This document shows, piece by piece, positions 59,644 through 64,000 of a stretch of 64,000 nucleotides of DNA. The translations under genes and the position numbers were made by a program. The notes below the pieces were generated by a model. The model was not told the origin of the DNA and did not search any database. It saw only the letters and a program-made list of their open reading frames with translations. Source of the DNA: Larix kaempferi (taxonomy: Eukaryota > Streptophyta > Pinopsida > Pinales > Pinaceae); contig BSBM01000871.1 of NCBI GenBank assembly GCA_027924585.1, positions 558,001-622,000 of the forward strand, read 5' to 3'. Each line of letters opens with the position of its first letter. The stretch's first letter is position 1.

Positions 59644-59729
59644 ACCCCTAACCCCCAGTATCTATCTCTCCCTTTCTCTCTAAACCCCTAACTCAAAATC
59701 TTTCTTTCTCTCTCTCTAAATCCATAACC
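59577..59729. repeat. Compound telomere-like/CT satellite, block 7
   Basis: Matches 30785-30935, including CTATAGACCC and TATCTATCTCTCCCTTTCTCT, so it continues the block broken by element E. It ends at element F. Confidence 0.88.
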
Positions 59730-60327
59730 TATTAGATTTTAAGCATTAATTCAATATGCTATAGCATCTTCACTGAGAGAATAACATGTACAGTATATCA
59801 ATGCATAACAATCATATCAAGCATGTCAATCATCACAAGAATCAAAAGCATGAGACAATGGACACAGATTTTTTCGTGGGGAAAACCCTAAGGTGAAAAA
59901 CCCCACAACTTCCTCAGAGATAGATAGAGCAATGGCTCAACCAAAGTACAACCAAATACAATAAATAGTATCCTACTATGCAGCTTGATCCTCCTCCTTC
60001 AATGTGCGCCACTTTCCGAGTGAGAGAAGAGTGAGTCCTGAGATAATCAAAATATAGAATCCCGACTATCTATTTATACTTGTCCTGACCTGCCTAATTA
60101 CTTATGGGGCCAACTTGTCTAACTCAGCCTAATAACCCCAGTCACATATATATCGGGCCGACACCCACATCAGGTAGTCTAATAACCCATCGGCAAGTTA
60201 ATCTACTTGCGACACTTGTCAATACAAATGATGACACTTCCTTATAGAGGAATAACACATCTCTTATAAGGGTACAATAAATATATATATATAAGAAATA
60301 CATTCCAAAGTTACATATACATCAACA
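59730..60327 (-). repeat. 3' LTR of element F (598 bp)
   Basis: On the minus strand it begins TGTTGATGTATATGTAAC at 60327, right after the polypurine tract, and ends at the satellite. A minus-strand TATAAATA lies at 60071-60078. The left boundary is placed by the switch from satellite to unique sequence. Confidence 0.82.
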
Positions 60328-60340
60328 CTCCCTCTTAACT
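60328..60340 (-). promoter_or_regulatory. Polypurine tract of element F
   Basis: The minus strand reads GTTAAGAGGGAG directly before the LTR TGTTGATG, a typical copia boundary. Confidence 0.88.
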
Positions 60341-61405
60341 AGGAAGATATTTCTCGACACAGATCATCGGGCACAAGTCTTCTTCTCTAGATCATCATCA
60401 TCGATGCATCGTCATCGAATCATCATCATCGCCACAGCTGCTACTATCTCATCCAATCTTTGAATCTACTCATCATAGGAAGTTCTACAGAGCCAATCCT
60501 TTTTCATACTGGATGTAGGCCCACCACCTGTAGGTCTTCATCATCACTGGTCATACTGTGAAATCCTCAGGACTCATCACGTGCATCTGCAAAACCTCAC
60601 AAGAGCATCCCAGGCCTTTTACAAGCACGCAACTCAACCTCTCGAATCTCTCAGGATCTTTTACATGCCACTGCATAACTTGTCCATGACCATAGAGTAT
60701 CAAACTGATACTTCACCATACATCCAACTGATGTATATCATCACATGATCAACCTGATCATTATCATCATCTATAAGCAATCCATCAAGTAGATACACCT
60801 CAGGACTAATTACACTGCCTCTGCAAAACCTGCAAGATCTCTCAGGACTGATTACACTACCTCGGCAAAACCTGCAAGAGCATCTTAGGACTGATTATAT
60901 GCCTTTGCAAAACCTATGTACCAAACTGTCACATCAATGTCTTCAGATCACCACCAAGTCCACGGAACACAACCCAGATGCACACACACAGCACTTACAC
61001 TCACCAGCATGGGAGGACCAACCTACTACCATCTAGGAAAGGCTAACAGCACTTACATCAACGACCATGGGAGGACCAACCTACCACCATGTCAGAATGA
61101 CACAGCACTTACATCAACGACCATGGGAGGACCAACATACCACCATGTTGGAATGGCATAGCACTTACATCAACGACCATGGTAGGACCAACCTACCACC
61201 ATGTCGGAAAGGCTCCAGCACTTATATCTCACCATAGGAGGACCAACCTACCACTATGTGAGAATGGCCCAGCACTTACATCTCACCATGGGAGGACTAA
61301 CCTGCCACCATGTGAGAATGGATCAGCCCTTACATCCTTCCATGGGAGGACTAAACTGCCACCATGCAAGAATGGCCCAGTGTGCATCTGTGTCTCCGGA
61401 CTTCA
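60341..61405 (-). repeat. 3' region of element F with tandem repeats
   Basis: Non-coding DNA between pol and the LTR. It has an imperfect CATCAT cluster (60380-60440), three or four loose copies of a unit around CAGGACTGATTACACTRCC and GCAAAACCTGCAAGA (60560-60915), and a 54-58-bp array (about 61000-61395) whose CATGGGAGGAC core recurs at 61008, 61066, 61122, 61178, 61233, 61287 and 61341. Plus-strand open stretches here (60916-61161, 61179-61436, 61201-61458) are made by the array. Confidence 0.8.
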
Positions 61406-64000
61406 TCACTTCCCTATGGAAGGCATCTCGATCTGAAGTACACCAAGTCTCCCTCTGAAGTATTCAAACTTCACTCTAGCAAGTGGCTTGGTCAACACAT
61501 CAACTATCTGCTCGTCTGTCGCAACATACAGGAGCTTCACAGCTCCCCTCTGCACGATATCCCTGATATAGTGGAACTTGATCTCAATGTGCTTCGACCT
61601 GTCATGGAACACTGGGTTCTCTGACAACTTCACACAACTCTGGTTGTCACAATATATACAGGTAGCACTCGATTGGAGATCAAACAAATCAGACAGTAGC
61701 TTCCTAATCCATACTACCTCACAACTAGCTGAACAAGCCGTGACATACTCTGGTTCAGCTGTACTCAGTGCCACACAGGACTGCTTCCTGCTAAACCAAG
61801 AGATCACACCTGATCCCAGACTGAAGCAACACCCCGAAGTACTCTTCCGATCAATGGAACTGCCTGCCCAATCCGAATCAACATAACCCTCCAGGTTAAA
61901 CTTTTGATTTGCCTCATGCTTGAGCCCGTAATGCACTGTACCCTTCAGGTACCTCAGAACATGCTTTGCATCTATCAGATGAACATGTCTCGGATATGTC
62001 AGATACTGGATCAAGGTGTTCACCGTAAAGAAAATGTCTGGCCTTGTATTTGTCAGGTACATCAAGGACCCAATCATCTGACGATACATTGTAGAATCAA
62101 CCGGCTCAGAAGAAGCATCACACAGAAGCTTCAGGTTTGATGCCATAGGTGTGGCCATGGCCTTGCAGTCCATCATCCCAAAGGTCTTCAGGATATTTAC
62201 TGCATACTTCCATGTCTAAGAAAGATCCCATCTGTACTCTGCCACACCTCCATACCAAGAAAATAGTGCATCATACCCAAGTCCTTCATCTTGAACTCGA
62301 TAGCTAGCTTCCACTTTGTGTCGGCAATCAATCTATCCTCACCTGTCAGAAACAGGTCATCCACATACAATAGTAGAATCATTGGATTTCCCTCCTCAAC
62401 CTTGTAGTAAAGGATGGAATCCACTTTACTCTTGGTAAAGCCCAAATGGGATAGGAAGCCATCTATCCTACCATACCAGGTCCTGGGTGCCTGTTTCAAA
62501 CCATACAGGGCTTTCTTCAGTTTGCACACATGTGTTCCTCTATCATGTGTCTCATACCCGAGTGGCTTCTCCACATACACTTCCTCTTCAACTACACCAT
62601 TCTAGAAAGTAGTCTTCACATCCATCTCGTGTACCTTCCATTTCATTAATGCAGCCAGAGCAAGTACTGATCTAATGGAAGTGTATCTAGCCACAAGAGC
62701 GAAAGTCTCTTCATAATCAATTCCTTCTTTCTGGGAGAAGCCACGAGCTACAAACCTAGCTTTGTATTTCTCGATGCTACCATCTGTAGCATGCTTAACC
62801 TTATAGATCCATTTGGAAGTTACCACAGACTTACCATCTGGTCTTGGGACCACATCCCAAACATCATTCTTCATAATAGATTGGTATTCTTCGATCATAG
62901 CATCCTTCCATTCTTTCTTTTCTGCAGCTTCTTCATAACTAGAAGGTTCTTTATCCATGATGTCACAGAGTAAAGCAACATAACTAGTATGTGACCTTGT
63001 CCTTTTTCTTTCTCTGTGTTCTTCTTCTGGAATGCCAAATCTCTCTGCATCTTGGATGAGCTCTCTAGCCCATGTAGGTTTCCTCTTGTGAGAATTCTTC
63101 TCACGAGGTGTATCCACAGGTTCTTGTGGATCTTCCATTTCTCGATCTTCTTCAGGAACTGCTTCAATCATTGTGGTGTCTTGTGTTCTGGATATTCTGG
63201 GTTCTTCATTGTCTTCAACAGGTGTCTTTCTCGATTTGTGGTAAGCTAAACTTTCATCAAAAGTTACATCTCTGCTGATGTCAATCTTCTTGAATCCAGG
63301 GAAGTAGATTCTATAAGCTTTTGAGCTTTCACTGTAACCCACGAATATACCCTTCTTTCCTGAAGGATCCAACTTTGACCTTTTCTCTTTTGGAATGTGA
63401 GTGTATACTGGATAGCCAAATATTCTGAGATGGCTCACTTATGGTTTCTTACCAGTAAACACTTCTTCTGGTGTTTTGTTGTCAAGTATCTTATGGGGTG
63501 TTCTATTCTGCACATATACAACTGTCCTTGCTACTTCAGCCCATAGGTGCATAGGTAAGTCTTGGTCATGAAGCATTGCCCTTGCTGCTTCCATGATTGT
63601 TCTATTCTTTCTCTTGGCAACCCCATTCTGCTGTGGATTGTAAGGAGTAGTCAACTCCCTCTTAATCCCTGAATCACTGCATAACTTCTTGAAGTCTCCT
63701 GAAGTAAATTCTCCGCCATTGTCAATTCTAAAGATATTGATCTTCAAGTCAGTTTTCTTTTCTATCAAGGCTTTGAATTCCTTGAAATTGTTAAACACTT
63801 CATCTTTGTTATTCAAGAAGTAGATCCAAGTCTTCCTAGAGAAATCATCAATAAAGGAGACATAGTATACATACCCACTCAAAGAACTGGATGACATGGG
63901 ACTGCATACATCAGAGTGGATAATCTCCAAGATTCTTTTTGCCTTGCTTTCACTTCTTGGAAATGTCTTCTTTGTATTCTTTCCCTTTGCACAACCTTTG
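61406..64000 (-). pseudogene. copia pol of element F (integrase-RT-RNase H), partial
   Basis: Reading right to left, the frame is open from the window edge (KGCAKGKNTKKTFP, part of the pre-integrase zinc region). The integrase core has Asp in IIHSDVC and Asp in FRIDNGGEF, but the catalytic Glu is Lys (NGVAKRKNR, codon at 63613-63615). A TAA near 63438 follows GKKP. RT spans about 62990-62200 with SKWIYKVKH, RFVARGFSQ and an intact YVDD (62356-62367). A TAG near 62582 interrupts it after MDVKTTF, and a one-base frame change near 62210 precedes KTFGMMDCKAM. RNase H (SDWAGSSIDRKSTSGCCF) ends at the stop at 61406. Copia pol normally makes protease, integrase and RT/RNase H as one chain; this copy is inactive. 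Confidence 0.92.

Larger units (their letters stand above)
59730..64000 (-). mobile_element. Element F: Ty1/copia retrotransposon, minus strand, cut by window edge
   Basis: On the minus strand the order is integrase (right edge), RT, RNase H, a repeat-rich 3' region, polypurine tract and 3' LTR. This is the copia order, with integrase before RT. The 5' LTR, gag and protease lie beyond 64000. The outer end at 59730 reads TATTAG on the plus strand where TGTTAG would be canonical. The target duplication cannot be checked inside this window. Confidence 0.92.

Noticed and set aside
60916-61458. Plus-strand proteins rich in His, Gly and Pro
   Set aside because: Produced by the 54-58-bp array in the 3' region of element F, antisense to its pol.

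Overview
This window is nuclear DNA of a large-genome land plant, most likely a seed plant. It has no bacterial or organellar traits. The background is a degenerate satellite that mixes plant-type telomere motifs (AAACCCCTAACCCC) with runs of (CT)n, and nearly everything else is LTR retrotransposon. I found no ordinary host gene, tRNA, rRNA or CRISPR array. A gymnosperm would suit the retroelement load and the interstitial telomere-like DNA, but that is inference, not proof.

Layout. Satellite occupies 1-1517, 4940-6282, 25401-29930, 30764-32802, 46778-48080, 48875-48930 and 59577-59729. Six retroelements interrupt it. A (1518-4939) is a probable 3.4 kb solo LTR with TSD ACCCC. B (6283-25400) is a 19.1 kb Ty3/gypsy element of non-chromovirus type with about 6 kb LTRs and TSD CCAAT. 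C (32803-46777) is a gag-protease-only element with TSD ATATC. D (37490-41753) is a deleted gypsy element nested inside the gag of C, with TSD GAGAA. E (48931-59576) is a relative of C with TSD TCCAT/TCCAC. F (59730 to beyond 64000, minus strand) is a Ty1/copia element cut by the window edge. A 0.8 kb non-satellite spacer occurs twice, at 29931-30763 and 48081-48874.

Most notable system: each LTR of B carries its own decayed ancestral reading frame of about 1072 codons (8105-11333 and 21264-24482). It lies upstream of the presumed retroelement TATA box, so it is a U3-borne accessory gene. It has a globular N-terminal half, a charged coiled coil, a short tandem repeat and a second helical region. 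I do not recognise its family with confidence. The internal region of B runs gag, protease, an archaeal-type RNase H with all four acidic residues, RT (YLDD changed to YLND), a second RNase H that has lost its catalytic residues, then integrase.

The satellite has higher-order structure with a period of about 2.3-2.5 kb. The block 28480-30930 is collinear with the flanks of C, E and F taken together. It therefore shows their unoccupied target sites and dates the block duplication before those insertions. All coding regions are pseudogenes with stops and frameshifts. No element here looks autonomous as it stands, although F is seen only in part.
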